Positions 1 through 8,365 of a stretch of 64,000 bases of DNA are shown piece after piece. Origin of the DNA: DT-110 sp030148525 (lineage in GTDB: Bacteria > Bacteroidota > Bacteroidia > Chitinophagales > Saprospiraceae); assembly GCA_965227445.1 (NCBI GenBank), contig OZ245751.1, positions 6,386,001 to 6,450,000 of the forward strand, read 5' to 3'. The position numbers were made by a program, and so were the translations under genes. Every line of letters begins with the position of its first letter. Positions within the stretch are counted from its first letter, which is position 1. The notes beneath the pieces were generated by a model. The model made no database searches, was not told where the DNA came from, and was given only the letters and a program-made list of their open reading frames with translations.

Positions 1-1
1 G

Positions 2-295
2 GATCACGATTACGACCGGGAGCGTTCGGAGCCGGCCCTGTCGTCGGCACCCTACCGCATCTACAACATCGGCAACAACCAGCCGGTGCCTCTGATGGCG
101 TTTATTGAGGCCATCGAATCGGCCCTCGGCAAGGAAGCACAGAAGGAGCTGCTACCCATGCAGCCGGGCGATGTGGAAACCACCTACGCCGACGCCAGTG
201 CCCTGGTGGAGGAGTTTGGGTACAAGCCGGGCACCTCGGTGGAGGAGGGGATCGGGCAGTTTGTGGACTGGTACAAGGATTATTATAATTTTTAA
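2..295 (+). CDS. NAD-dependent sugar epimerase, C-terminal part (UDP-glucuronate 4-epimerase/CapI-like)
   Basis: This is the last 97 codons of a gene entering from the left edge; the reading frame is open from base 2 and stops at 295. The segment YRIYNIGNNQPVPLM followed by MQPGDV, TYAD and an EEGI..FVDWY ending is typical of the C-terminal substrate-binding part of extended SDR epimerases of the CapI/UDP-glucuronate 4-epimerase group. The Rossmann half with the glycine-rich motif and YxxxK lies outside the window, so the substrate is inferred from the tail only. It precedes other nucleotide-sugar enzymes of the polysaccharide locus, which fits supply of UDP-galacturonate. Confidence 0.8.
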   Translation, partial: DHDYDRERSEPALSSAPYRIYNIGNNQPVPLMAFIEAIESALGKEAQKELLPMQPGDVETTYADASALVEEFGYKPGTSVEEGIGQFVDWYKDYYNF

Positions 296-296
296 T

Positions 297-390
297 GTTT
301 AGTTTTTAATTTTTAGTTGGTTGGGTCTATGCGACCTAATTAAAAATTAAGCATTAAAAATTATCCATTTCAAATTCAGGTAATTAGTAC
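297..390. repeat. AT-rich palindromic spacer repeat (attaaaa family)
   Basis: Degenerate tandem copies of a short AT-rich word, with the left half (around 300-315) roughly complementary to the right half (around 339-352) so that the spacer can fold back. A close relative lies at about 970-1010, on the other side of the MNT gene, and looser copies lie at 3868-3898 and 57758-57778. No gene is visible in it. Confidence 0.7.
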
Positions 391-801
391 ATGAACCTTT
401 CTTCCGATCACATCAATGCTATCGTTCACCTGATCAGGGCTGAGGTGCCTAAGGTACAGGTTGTGTACGTATTTGGGAGTTACGCGACGGGGCAGGAGAA
501 TGAGCAAAGCGATCTGGATATTGCTTTTTTGGCGGAAGCCGGCTTATCGGGTTTAGCCTTGTATAATTTGCGGCAGACCCTGGCGGCGAAGTTGAAAAAG
601 GATGTGGATATCATCCAGCTTAAAGACGCCTCCCTGGTGTTGCGCAACGAAGTGGTGCAGGGCGGAGAACCCATTTTCACCGCGGATGGCTTTGATCGCC
701 CCAATTACGAGTTGCTAACGATCAGTACTTTTCTGGATTTTCAGGAGACCACCCGTGCACTGCGGGAAGACATCAAGAAACGGGGATACGTTCGGAAGTA
801 G
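391..801 (+). CDS. MNT-type nucleotidyltransferase (MntA-like), without HEPN partner
   Basis: 136 residues with the minimal nucleotidyltransferase signature: G29-S30, ten residues, then D41-L-D43, and a third carboxylate at D73 in a VDII strand. In the HEPN/MNT toxin-antitoxin family such proteins transfer AMP to, and so silence, a HEPN RNase toxin. Here no HEPN reading frame is found on either side: upstream is the epimerase tail, downstream 346 bp of repeats. It could be an orphan antitoxin, a remnant, or a protein acting on a toxin encoded elsewhere. ATG start chosen because the family begins about 28 residues before the GS motif. It interrupts a run of sugar-nucleotide genes and is bordered by AT-rich repeats, which suggests a separately acquired gene. 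Confidence 0.85.
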   Translation: MNLSSDHINAIVHLIRAEVPKVQVVYVFGSYATGQENEQSDLDIAFLAEAGLSGLALYNLRQTLAAKLKKDVDIIQLKDASLVLRNEVVQGGEPIFTADGFDRPNYELLTISTFLDFQETTRALREDIKKRGYVRK

Positions 802-1147
802 TTTTTTATAAAAACTCACCCCTGCGCCCGCTGAAGCCCGTACGGGCGCAGGCAGGGCCAAACCCCTCTCTTTTTCCACTCTGTTAATATCTCTTGCGGA
901 CAAGTTTTATACAGGAAGAGAGGGGCTTAAATCGAGTTTATAAAGCCCCGGGGTATTTTTTACGACGGAATTAATTAAAAATTAAGCACTAAAAATTATC
1001 AATTAAACCAAGACAAGAGGGGCTCTAAATCCGTTTTCATTCATCATTCAACATTAAGCATTTTTAACCGCTGTAGCACAGCGAAGGAGGTCAACATTCC
1101 TTTAAAGCGGAGAAGAATAGTCCCACCCCCTCCCCCAGTAACATCGT
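802..1147. repeat. Hairpin repeat element plus AT-rich repeat
   Basis: No gene seen. 808-957 is a hairpin-rich element of a family that starts AAAACTCACCCC, contains CCCCTCTCTT and later its partner AAGAGAGGGG; an inner stem CTGCGCCCG/CGGGCGCAG lies at about 826-854. Related elements occur at 3727-3840, 41271-41478, 42270-42477 and 57890-58020. It is followed by a copy (about 970-1010) of the AT-rich repeat found left of the MNT gene. 1062-1095 holds a short GCTGTAGCACAGCG-type inverted repeat. Confidence 0.7.
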
Positions 1148-2440
1148 ATGCTAGAACAGTTATTAAGTAAAGAAAAGGCGCTTTCGGTAACCGGTCTCGG
1201 CTACGTCGGCCTGCCGTTGGCGCTGGAGTTTGCCCGTCATTTTCGGGTGATCGGGTTCGACATTAATGCTGAGCGGGTGGCCCTGATGAAGCAGGGCATC
1301 GATCCCTCCAAGGAACTGGAAGGTAGTGCCTTCGAGGGGACGGATATTCACTTCACCACCGATCCGGCAGATCTGAAGGAGGCGCACTTCCACATCATCG
1401 GGGTGCCAACGGATATCGACGAGCACCGGGTACCCAACCTGAAGCCGCTTTTGAGTGCCTCGAAGTGTGTGGGACAAGCCCTGAAAAAGGGCGATTACGT
1501 GGTGTACGAAAGCACCGTCTATCCCGGCTGTACCGAGGAGGATTGCCTGCCCATCCTGGAGCGGGAATCGGGCCTTACAGTGGGGGAAGATTTTAAGCTG
1601 GGCTATTCGCCGGAGCGGATCAATCCGGGCGATAAGGAGCGGACGTTAACGAAGATATTGAAGGTAGTGGCCGGCTGTGACGAGGATGCCGCGGGTATTA
1701 TCGGGGCCGTGTATGGCCATATTATTGAGGCGGGTACCTACCGGGCCACTAACATCAAGGTGGCGGAGGCCGCCAAGGTGATCGAGAATACCCAGCGCGA
1801 CATCAATATTGCCCTCATGAACGAGCTGGCGATGATCTTTGACCGCATGGGCATCGATACCAAGGAGGTACTGGAGGCTGCGGGTACCAAGTGGAATTTT
1901 TTGAAGTTTCACCCGGGGCTGGTTGGTGGCCATTGTATTGGGGTGGATCCTTATTACCTCACGCATAAGGCGCAGGAACTGGGTTTTGTACCCCAGATGA
2001 TCCTCAGTGGCCGTAAGACGAATGAGGATATTCCGGCCTTCATCGCCAAGCGTCTGGTCAAGCTGTTGCTGGAAAAACGGAAAAATCCGCTGGACTCGCG
2101 GGTGCTCGTCATGGGCCTCACCTTCAAGGAGAACGTGGCGGATATTCGGAATACCAAGATCGTGTCCCTCATCCACGAGCTGCGGGAATTCAGCATCGAG
2201 GTCGACCTGGTGGATGCCCACGCCGATGCGGAGGAGGTGCGCCACGAATACAACCTGGAGCTGTTAGAGGCCCCCCGCGATAACTACGATGCCATCATTG
2301 TGGCCGTGCAGCATGAGGAATACTGCCAGCTGGATACCGACTACTTCCGGGAGCTAATGAACGGAGCGCCCATCCTCCTGGATTTGAAGGGCATGTATCC
2401 GCAGTCGTTTGCGGATGATATGACCTATTGGCGACTTTAG
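1148..2440 (+). CDS. UDP-N-acetylhexosamine 6-dehydrogenase (TviB/WbpO-like)
   Basis: 430 residues, normal length for the UDP-glucose/GDP-mannose dehydrogenase family. N-terminal NAD-binding site GLGYVGLPLALEF near residues 16-28; central domain with YSPERINPGDK; catalytic Cys263 in GGHCIGVDPYYL; C-terminal UDP-binding domain with MGLTFKENVADIRNTK. The enzyme oxidises the C6 hydroxyl of a UDP-HexNAc in two NAD-dependent steps to the uronic acid. The sequence style is closest to TviB/WbpO-like UDP-GlcNAc/GalNAc dehydrogenases rather than UDP-glucose dehydrogenase. The next gene is a UDP-HexNAc 4-epimerase, the same pairing as TviB/TviC and WbpO/WbpP, which supports a GalNAcA-type product. ATG start lies 15 codons before the glycine motif. 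Confidence 0.9.
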   Translation: MLEQLLSKEKALSVTGLGYVGLPLALEFARHFRVIGFDINAERVALMKQGIDPSKELEGSAFEGTDIHFTTDPADLKEAHFHIIGVPTDIDEHRVPNLKPLLSASKCVGQALKKGDYVVYESTVYPGCTEEDCLPILERESGLTVGEDFKLGYSPERINPGDKERTLTKILKVVAGCDEDAAGIIGAVYGHIIEAGTYRATNIKVAEAAKVIENTQRDINIALMNELAMIFDRMGIDTKEVLEAAGTKWNFLKFHPGLVGGHCIGVDPYYLTHKAQELGFVPQMILSGRKTNEDIPAFIAKRLVKLLLEKRKNPLDSRVLVMGLTFKENVADIRNTKIVSLIHELREFSIEVDLVDAHADAEEVRHEYNLELLEAPRDNYDAIIVAVQHEEYCQLDTDYFRELMNGAPILLDLKGMYPQSFADDMTYWRL

Positions 2441-2634
2441 GAGGTCAGAATTCAGAGATCAGAGGTCAGAAATCGAAGGTCGGAAGTAAGCATATAATCT
2501 ACCCCCTCAACCTTAATCTTCTCCGCTGTCGTAACGCAGTGAAGGCCGGAGCCTTAACCTTCGGTATTCAAAAGTAACCGACCAGCTATGCATAGCGATA
2601 GGATTTTGATAGCCATTTACCTAATACAAACACG
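2441..2634. repeat. Spacer with degenerate gaggtcaga repeats
   Basis: 2441-2490 contains four or five imperfect copies of a gaggtcaga-like word. The rest (2500-2634) is AT-rich to neutral, with a partial GCTGTCGTAACGCAG inverted repeat at about 2523-2540 similar to that at 1069-1083. No gene seen. Confidence 0.5.
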
Positions 2635-3582
2635 TTGAAGATTCTTGTAACCGGCGGTGCGGGCTTTATTGGCTCCAACCTGGTGGAAGCTCTCCTGCAG
2701 GATGAGCGCGTCACCCACGTAACCATCCTCGATAACCTGGCAACCGGTAAGCGGGCCAATATCGAGCCCTTCCTGGCCGACGCTCGCTGCACCTTTATCG
2801 AGGGCGACATACGCGATCTCGATACCTGCCGGAAGGCCTGTGAAGGTGTGGACCGCATCAGCCACCAGGCCGCCCTGGGCTCCGTGCCCCGCAGTCTGAA
2901 GGATCCCCTGACCACCAATGCCGTTAACATCACCGGCACCCTGCAGATCTTTCAGGCAGCCGTGGAGCAGCGGATACCCCGAGTGATCTTTGCTGCCTCC
3001 AGCAGCACCTACGGCGACCACGAAGCCCTGCCCAAGGTCGAGGACACTATCGGTAAGCCGCTGTCGCCCTACGCTGTGACCAAGTACGTGAACGAACTCT
3101 ACGCCGATGTTTTTGCGAAAGCATACGGTATCCACTATATCGGATTGCGCTATTTCAATGTCTTCGGACCCCGACAGGACCCGCACGGAGCCTACGCGGC
3201 CGTGATCCCCCTGTTCTTCAAGGCCGCCCTGGACCAGAACCCCCCCACCATCAACGGTGACGGCACCTACAGCCGGGATTTCACCTACGTGGATAATGCG
3301 GTTCAGGCTAACCTGCGCGCCCTGTTCACTGAGCAGGAGGAAGCCCTGAATGAGGTCTACAACGTGGCTTGCGGGGAACGCACCGACCTGAATACGCTGT
3401 GGCAACACATCCGGGATATCACGGAAAGTCCCGTTGGTGCCAAGCACGGCCCGAATCGGGATGGGGATATACCGCACAGCCTCGCCAGTATCGATAAGGC
3501 CCGGCAATTGCTGGGCTACGATCCCGAGGTGGGCGTGAAAGAGGGCTTGGAGCGGGTGCATGCGTTTTATAGGACCACTTAG
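2635..3582 (+). CDS. UDP-N-acetylglucosamine 4-epimerase (WbpP/TviC-like SDR)
   Basis: 315 residues of an extended short-chain dehydrogenase. The NAD motif TGGAGFIGSN is at residues 6-15, followed by the catalytic SSSTYGD segment and YAVTK (Tyr/Lys pair), then RYFNVFGPRQDP, all hallmarks of UDP-GlcNAc/GalNAc 4-epimerases. The start codon is TTG: the protein must begin here for the usual MKILVTGG start, the frame is closed by a TAG at 2599, and no ATG or GTG lies between. It forms a functional pair with the preceding dehydrogenase: epimerise and oxidise UDP-GlcNAc to UDP-GalNAcA. Other epimerases of the family act on UDP-glucose, so the N-acetyl specificity is inferred. Confidence 0.88.
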   Translation: MKILVTGGAGFIGSNLVEALLQDERVTHVTILDNLATGKRANIEPFLADARCTFIEGDIRDLDTCRKACEGVDRISHQAALGSVPRSLKDPLTTNAVNITGTLQIFQAAVEQRIPRVIFAASSSTYGDHEALPKVEDTIGKPLSPYAVTKYVNELYADVFAKAYGIHYIGLRYFNVFGPRQDPHGAYAAVIPLFFKAALDQNPPTINGDGTYSRDFTYVDNAVQANLRALFTEQEEALNEVYNVACGERTDLNTLWQHIRDITESPVGAKHGPNRDGDIPHSLASIDKARQLLGYDPEVGVKEGLERVHAFYRTT

Positions 3583-3901
3583 GGCACTAAGGTTTTTTAG
3601 TGTATAAGTGTAGAAGAGGATAAGTGTATAAGAAAACTCATCAACTCCTTCACCCCGTGGAATGCCGAAGGCAATGCGAAGTATTATTCCACGGGGTAAA
3701 CTTCTCAACTTTTCACTCTTGGTGTTAATCCAAAACTCACCCCAAACCCCTCTCTTTGGCCACTACTTTAATGTTCCTTGCGGAGAGGTATAGTGTTGGA
3801 AGAGAGGGGCTTAGTGTCTGGTTTCGGGGGGGGTGAACGTGCCATTAAATACGGATCCAATCCAGAATTAAAAATTAAAAATCCAAAATTAATAATTCCC
3901 C
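3583..3901. repeat. Spacer mosaic: aagtgtat repeats, hairpin element, AT-rich repeat
   Basis: No gene seen. 3598-3632 carries degenerate copies of a GTGTATAAG word; related copies in the opposite orientation lie at 39567-39595 and 44565-44665. 3655-3695 has CCCCGTGGAATG...ATTCCACGGGG, a strong inverted repeat. 3727-3840 is a hairpin element (AAAACTCACCCC, CCCCTCTCTT ... AAGAGAGGGG). 3868-3898 is the AT-rich attaaaa repeat and runs straight into the next gene. Confidence 0.7.
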
Positions 3902-4645
3902 ATTTTTTCCATTTTCAATAACCCCAAGTCTGTAGCTGACTTCAGCGTCCTAAAAACCGATCTTCACGCCCACTGGCTACCCGGGATCGACGATGGTGCT
4001 GACGATATGGACGATACCCTTGACATCCTGCGGGGACTGCAATCGCTGGGCTACGATCACCTGATCGCTACGCCCCATGTATACCAGGAGCACTACCCCA
4101 ACTCCAGCGACACTATACGCACAAAGCTGACGGAGGTACGGGAAGCAGCCACCAAGGCCGGGATCGAGCTCCACCTGGAGGCTTCGGCCGAATACATGCT
4201 TGATGAACGCTTTCAGGAATTGATGGCGGATGATGATCTACTGCCTTTCGGCAAAAACCATATCCTGGTGGAGCTGGGCTTCCTGGCGGAACCACCCAAT
4301 GTGGAAGACACCTTTTTCCAATTGCGTACCCGGGGCTATCGACCCATCCTGGCGCACCCCGAGCGCTACCTCTACCTGGCCGACGATCTGGAGCGCTACG
4401 CCCGCTTCCGCGAGCTGGGAGCCCTGTTACAGGTGAATATCCTATCTTTAATAGGGCATTACGGACCGGAGATCAAAAAGCTCGGCTGGCAACTGATCAA
4501 AAACGACCTGGCCGGCCTGCTGGGTACCGACTGCCACCATACGGGGCATGTGGAGAAATTAAAAGTAGCCTTAGGGGATCGTAAGGTGCAAAAGGTGTTG
4601 CAGAAGGGGGAGTGGCTTAACAGAACACTCACCCCGGTGGAATAG
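3902..4645 (+). CDS. PHP-type tyrosine phosphatase (CpsB/CapC-like) with a non-standard start
   Basis: Manganese-dependent protein-tyrosine phosphatase of the PHP superfamily, which dephosphorylates the BY-kinase of capsule systems; here that would be the Wzc-like kinase two genes on. The first ATG (4007) would delete the metal-binding motif, because TDLHAHWLPGIDDG is encoded in frame just upstream at about 3956-3997. The frame is open only back to a TAA at 3893-3895 and contains no ATG, GTG or TTG before 4007; the family-like N-terminus (FSIFNNPKSVADFSVLKTDL) points to an ATT codon at 3902 or 3911. Later motifs: ATPHVYQEHY, EYMLD, AHPERY, TDCHH. Length about 247 residues, as usual. Function is confident; the start is not. 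Confidence 0.85.
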   Translation: MFSIFNNPKSVADFSVLKTDLHAHWLPGIDDGADDMDDTLDILRGLQSLGYDHLIATPHVYQEHYPNSSDTIRTKLTEVREAATKAGIELHLEASAEYMLDERFQELMADDDLLPFGKNHILVELGFLAEPPNVEDTFFQLRTRGYRPILAHPERYLYLADDLERYARFRELGALLQVNILSLIGHYGPEIKKLGWQLIKNDLAGLLGTDCHHTGHVEKLKVALGDRKVQKVLQKGEWLNRTLTPVE

Positions 4646-4869
4646 CTCCGCTCCTGGCAGGGTAAACCCACCCTCTAACTCCCTCCCTTCCCAAAGGGAG
4701 GGAGGATATATTTCGTGTTTCGAATATAGCCTGGATAAAACAAATATCTTCCATCGAAAGAACTCCCCTTTCCCTTGTCAAAGGGAAGGGGGCAGGGGGG
4801 ATGGGTTTTAAAAAAACAATCATCTAAAACCGTACCTAATACACTATACCTACTACCCACTACCACCAC
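4646..4869. repeat. Hairpin-rich spacer element with terminal inverted repeats
   Basis: A 140-bp element (about 4672-4811) bounded by AAACCCACCC and GGGATGGGTTT. It contains one strong hairpin, CCCTCCCTT/AAGGGAGGG at 4681-4702, and a second C-rich/G-rich stem at 4765-4791 (one bulged T). It is similar in plan to the 808-957 and 3727-3840 elements. No gene seen; the hairpins could act as a terminator but lack a following T-run. Confidence 0.65.
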
Positions 4870-5682
4870 ATGAGAAAACCACTACACCTACTAATACCAC
4901 TCCTCGTCCTGATGGGCGCGAGTAGCTGCGTCACCTACGAACCCCTCGTCTCCTTCGAAGAAGGCGTACCTACGCCGGCCACCGAGGATATCCTGAACGA
5001 GATGGAGCTGCGCATCCAGCCCGAAGACCTGCTCAAGATCGATGTGTACTCCGTAGACCCCAAAGCCGTGGCCGCTTTCAATCTGCAGCAGGCAGGCCAG
5101 CAGCAGATGAATATGAACCAGATGGGTCAGCAGGGGGCCGGCACCAATACCCTGGAGTTCTTCCTGGGGTATTTCGTGAATGAGGATGGGACGGTCGACC
5201 TGCCCTACCTGGGGAGTACCGAACTGGAGGGCCTGACCCTGGCGGAAGCCAAGAATAAGATCAGCGACCAACTGAAGCGGTACGTGACCGATGCGGTGGT
5301 AAATATCCGCTTCCTCAACTTCAAGGTGACGGTGCTGGGGGAAGTGAACCGACCCGGCGTACTGCGCCTCAGTAATAAGCGGGTGACCTTGCTGGAAGCC
5401 TTGGGCCTGGCCAATGACCTTACGCCTTACGCCAACCGGGAGGCCGTGCTCATCATCCGGGAAGAGCGGGGCGTGCGCACCTACGAGCGCCTGAATTTGA
5501 AGGATTACGACATCTTCGAGTCACCCTACTTCTACCTGCAACAGAATGATGTGATCTACGTGGAGCCGCTGAAGTCGCGCATCGCCACCGTGGCCGACCC
5601 CGTGCAACGCTTCATCAGCTACGGATCGGGGGTGCTATCCATCGTTACCCTGATTATCGCACTGAGCAATAACAATAATTAG
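4870..5682 (+). CDS. Polysaccharide export outer-membrane lipoprotein (Wza-like)
   Basis: 270 residues. The N-terminus is a lipoprotein signal peptide with lipobox ASSC (Cys20). A polysaccharide-export (Poly_export) domain starts near residue 46 (IQPEDLLKIDVYS) and is followed by one SLBB-like domain with VTVLGEVNRPGV. The C-terminus has a hydrophobic stretch (GVLSIVTLIIAL) that may cross the outer membrane. An insert rich in Gln, Met and Asn (QQAGQQQMNMNQMGQQGAG) sits inside the export domain, as in other Bacteroidota homologues. The stop is one base before the Wzc gene, so the two form the export/co-polymerase pair of a Wzy-dependent capsule or exopolysaccharide. Confidence 0.93.
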   Translation: MRKPLHLLIPLLVLMGASSCVTYEPLVSFEEGVPTPATEDILNEMELRIQPEDLLKIDVYSVDPKAVAAFNLQQAGQQQMNMNQMGQQGAGTNTLEFFLGYFVNEDGTVDLPYLGSTELEGLTLAEAKNKISDQLKRYVTDAVVNIRFLNFKVTVLGEVNRPGVLRLSNKRVTLLEALGLANDLTPYANREAVLIIREERGVRTYERLNLKDYDIFESPYFYLQQNDVIYVEPLKSRIATVADPVQRFISYGSGVLSIVTLIIALSNNNN

Positions 5683-5683
5683 T

Positions 5684-8029
5684 ATGAACCAGGATCCCCG
5701 ACAAACGCCGCCCCCCCGACTGGTCGAGCAGGAAGAATCGGACCTGGATATCCGTCGGTTGTTATTCACCTATCTGCGGAATTGGTACTGGATTGGACTG
5801 TGTGTTGGTATTGGGTTTTTCTGCGCTAAACTGTATTTACGGTACACCACACCTATTTATGAAGTCAGTGGTACGGTGCTGATCGACGAGGAGCAAAAGT
5901 CCAGCCTCTCCCAGGAAGCTATAGTAGCCGAGATGGGCTTTACCCCCAGCTCGGATGTGGCCGATGAGCTGCAGATCCTCCGCTCCCGCGACCTCATGCT
6001 GCGGGTAGTCGATTCATTGGAATTGGAGGTGAGTGTTTTTGGCGAAGGCCGTATCAAAGACTCGGAATTGTATACCCGCTCACCTTTACAGGTTTCCTAT
6101 CAAAAGCCGGAAGGGTACGGAACTACTTTGCGGGTACAGGTGATCGATAACCAGGACTATATGCTCCTGTCCGAACGGGAGGACAGCCTGTTGGGCCGCT
6201 TTGGCGTGCCTTTTGTGTGGCAGCAGGATACCTTTGTGTTACAGGCCATCGGCGCCATGAATACCGGAGACATTTACCGGGTGGAAATAGCCGCCCCGGA
6301 CCAAATGGCCGCTCGCTACGCCGGTCGCCTGGGGGTAAGCCAGGTGGAAGAGTCTAGTGTGATCCGCCTGCGTCTGGAGGATGCCGTACCCGAGAAAGCG
6401 GAGGACATCATCAATACCCTCATTCTCCGCTACAACGAGCGGGTCCTGAACGAAAAGAATGAGGCGGGCCGCAATACCCTGGCCTTTATCGACGAGCGCC
6501 TGGGCTTTATCACCGAGGAGCTCTACAGCGTGGAGCAGCAGGTGGAGGGCTTTAAGGAGAACAACGAAATGGCGGTCGACCTCTCCATCCGGGCCGAGCG
6601 CTATCTGGAGCAATTGCAGGAGTTGGATCAGCAACAGACCGAACTGCAACTCAAGCGGGATATGCTGAAAAAGATGTCGGCCTACCTGGATCTGGATGAT
6701 TTCCGGAGCCTGCCGGTATCGGAAGAATTACTCGGGCCGACTCTGAATACCTTAATTCAAGATTATAACCAACGGGTGTTCGAGCGGGAAAACTTTCTGG
6801 AAACCGCGACCCCGGAAAATCCCGGCGTAAGCACCTACAACGAACAGTTGGCATTCATGCAGTCCAACATCCGTCTGGCCATTGAGACCATGCAGGAAAA
6901 CCTGAACAACCAATTGGTCGCCATTCAGGAGCGCATCCAACCCCTGGAAGAGCGAATCGACCGCGTACCCAGCAACGAGCGCCAATTGCTGCAGATCATG
7001 CGCCAGCAGCAGATCAAGGAACAACTCTTTCTGTTTTTGCTGCAAAAGCGGGAAGAAACGGCCCTCTCGGTAGCCGCTCAAACTGCCGATGCCCGCGTAT
7101 TGGATCGTCCCACCCAACGCGGACGGGTCAGTCCGGTACCCATGCGCATCTACGCCATTGCCTGTATGTTAGGGATGGCACTCCCCATCGGCTTGATTTC
7201 TCTGCGCGTATTACTCGACAATAAGATCCGAAACCGAGACGACCTCGAGCCCCTGACTCAAATTCCCTTTCTCGGTAGCATCGCCCAGAGCAAAAAGAAG
7301 GAAAACATCGTGGTAAAAAAGGGCAGCCGCAGCGCCATTGCCGAGATGTTCCGCCTACTGCGGACCAATCTGCTCTTCAATGCGGCCGGCGTATCCAGTA
7401 AGGTTATGTTGGTGACTTCCAGCGTGAGCGGGGAGGGCAAGACGTTCATTTCCATCAACTTGGGGAGCAGTCTCGCCCTGTCGGGCAAAAAAGTGATCCT
7501 GGTTGGCCTGGATCTGCGCAAACCCAAGCTAGCCCAGTATTTAACCGGCACCAAAGAGCACCGCGGCATCACCAACTACTTGGTAGGTAAGGATATCGGG
7601 CTGGAAGAACTCATCCAGCAGGTACCCGAGTACGACAATCTGTTCTTCCTGCCCTGCGGCCCCCTGCCGCCCAACCCCGCCGAGCTGCTGATGACCGAGA
7701 AGCTGCAGCAGGCACTGCGTGATCTAAAGGATGCGTTCGACTACGTCATCCTCGATACCTCACCGGTAGGCCTCGTAACCGATGCCCTGCTACTGGAGGA
7801 TCAGGTAGACCAATCCATCGTCGTAGCCCGTACCGATTTCACCACCCACAACCTGGTCCGCATGCTGAACGAGGTATACCAGGATCAGAAACTACCTCGA
7901 ATGGGGATCGTGCTCAATGGCGTGACCGCCAAGCAGGGGTATGGCTATGGGAAGTCGTATGGCTACGGCTATGGTTATGGGTATTATAGTGATGATAAGA
8001 AGCGGAAGTGGTGGGCGTTTTGGAATTGA
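5684..8029 (+). CDS. Wzc-like polysaccharide co-polymerase with BY-kinase domain
   Basis: 781 residues. N-terminal Wzz domain with a first membrane helix at about residues 30-48, a long periplasmic region with coiled-coil stretches (QQVEGFKEN to about 420), a second helix at about 487-507, then a cytoplasmic tyrosine autokinase. Walker A is SGEGKT (K586), Walker A' is VGLDLRKP, and Walker B-like is YVILDTSPVG. The tail GYGYGKSYGYGYGYGYY is the tyrosine cluster that is autophosphorylated and counteracted by the PHP phosphatase encoded at 3902. It controls chain length and export through the Wza-like channel. Immediately follows wza-like gene, one base apart. Confidence 0.93.
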   Translation: MNQDPRQTPPPRLVEQEESDLDIRRLLFTYLRNWYWIGLCVGIGFFCAKLYLRYTTPIYEVSGTVLIDEEQKSSLSQEAIVAEMGFTPSSDVADELQILRSRDLMLRVVDSLELEVSVFGEGRIKDSELYTRSPLQVSYQKPEGYGTTLRVQVIDNQDYMLLSEREDSLLGRFGVPFVWQQDTFVLQAIGAMNTGDIYRVEIAAPDQMAARYAGRLGVSQVEESSVIRLRLEDAVPEKAEDIINTLILRYNERVLNEKNEAGRNTLAFIDERLGFITEELYSVEQQVEGFKENNEMAVDLSIRAERYLEQLQELDQQQTELQLKRDMLKKMSAYLDLDDFRSLPVSEELLGPTLNTLIQDYNQRVFERENFLETATPENPGVSTYNEQLAFMQSNIRLAIETMQENLNNQLVAIQERIQPLEERIDRVPSNERQLLQIMRQQQIKEQLFLFLLQKREETALSVAAQTADARVLDRPTQRGRVSPVPMRIYAIACMLGMALPIGLISLRVLLDNKIRNRDDLEPLTQIPFLGSIAQSKKKENIVVKKGSRSAIAEMFRLLRTNLLFNAAGVSSKVMLVTSSVSGEGKTFISINLGSSLALSGKKVILVGLDLRKPKLAQYLTGTKEHRGITNYLVGKDIGLEELIQQVPEYDNLFFLPCGPLPPNPAELLMTEKLQQALRDLKDAFDYVILDTSPVGLVTDALLLEDQVDQSIVVARTDFTTHNLVRMLNEVYQDQKLPRMGIVLNGVTAKQGYGYGKSYGYGYGYGYYSDDKKRKWWAFWN

Positions 8030-8365
8030 TCCACAGATTTCCGCAGATTATGGCACCGATTAACTCGGATTATCTCAAACCTTGAAAACCTGTGAGAAGT
8101 ATCTGTGAAATAAATCCGTGAAAATCAGTGGATAAAATCTGAGCAATTCTGTGGCTACAATATCCACCTATTGGGAATCGCATTGAATAGAGTTGCTATT
8201 TAGTATGGCTGATAAGGTGTTGATATGAATCAGGGAGGAATTTTTTTTGGCACTGATCCACAGATTCACACAGATTATGGCACAGATTAACACTGATACC
8301 ATTTTTTCTGTGAAAATCAGTGAAATAAATCTGTGAAAATCAGTGGATAATATCTGAGCAAATCT
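8030..8365. repeat. atccacagatt / aatctgtggat repeat array
   Basis: Two composite arrays, about 8031-8155 and 8258-8374. In each, the left half carries degenerate CACAGATTA words and the right half the complementary AATCTGTG words, so each can fold into a long imperfect hairpin. Between them (8156-8257) is unremarkable AT-rich DNA. The right end of the second array (AAATCTGTGGAT) contains the GTG used as start of the next gene. Related copies: 8768-8856, 10670-10757, 11892-11946, 13199-13247, 44700-44740. Confidence 0.85.

Noticed and set aside
2617..3708. 363-codon ORF on the minus strand
   Set aside because: It lies opposite the WbpP/TviC-like epimerase, which has full family motifs; long antisense frames are common in GC-rich genes.
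4677..4800. Rho-independent terminator
   Set aside because: The stems are strong but no T-run follows, and the whole block matches the hairpin repeat family.
8030..8365. Origin of replication or DnaA-box cluster (TTATCCACA-like words)
   Set aside because: TTATCCACA resembles a DnaA box, but the words drift freely, occur at many spacers, and no dnaA, gidA or AT-rich unwinding region accompanies them.
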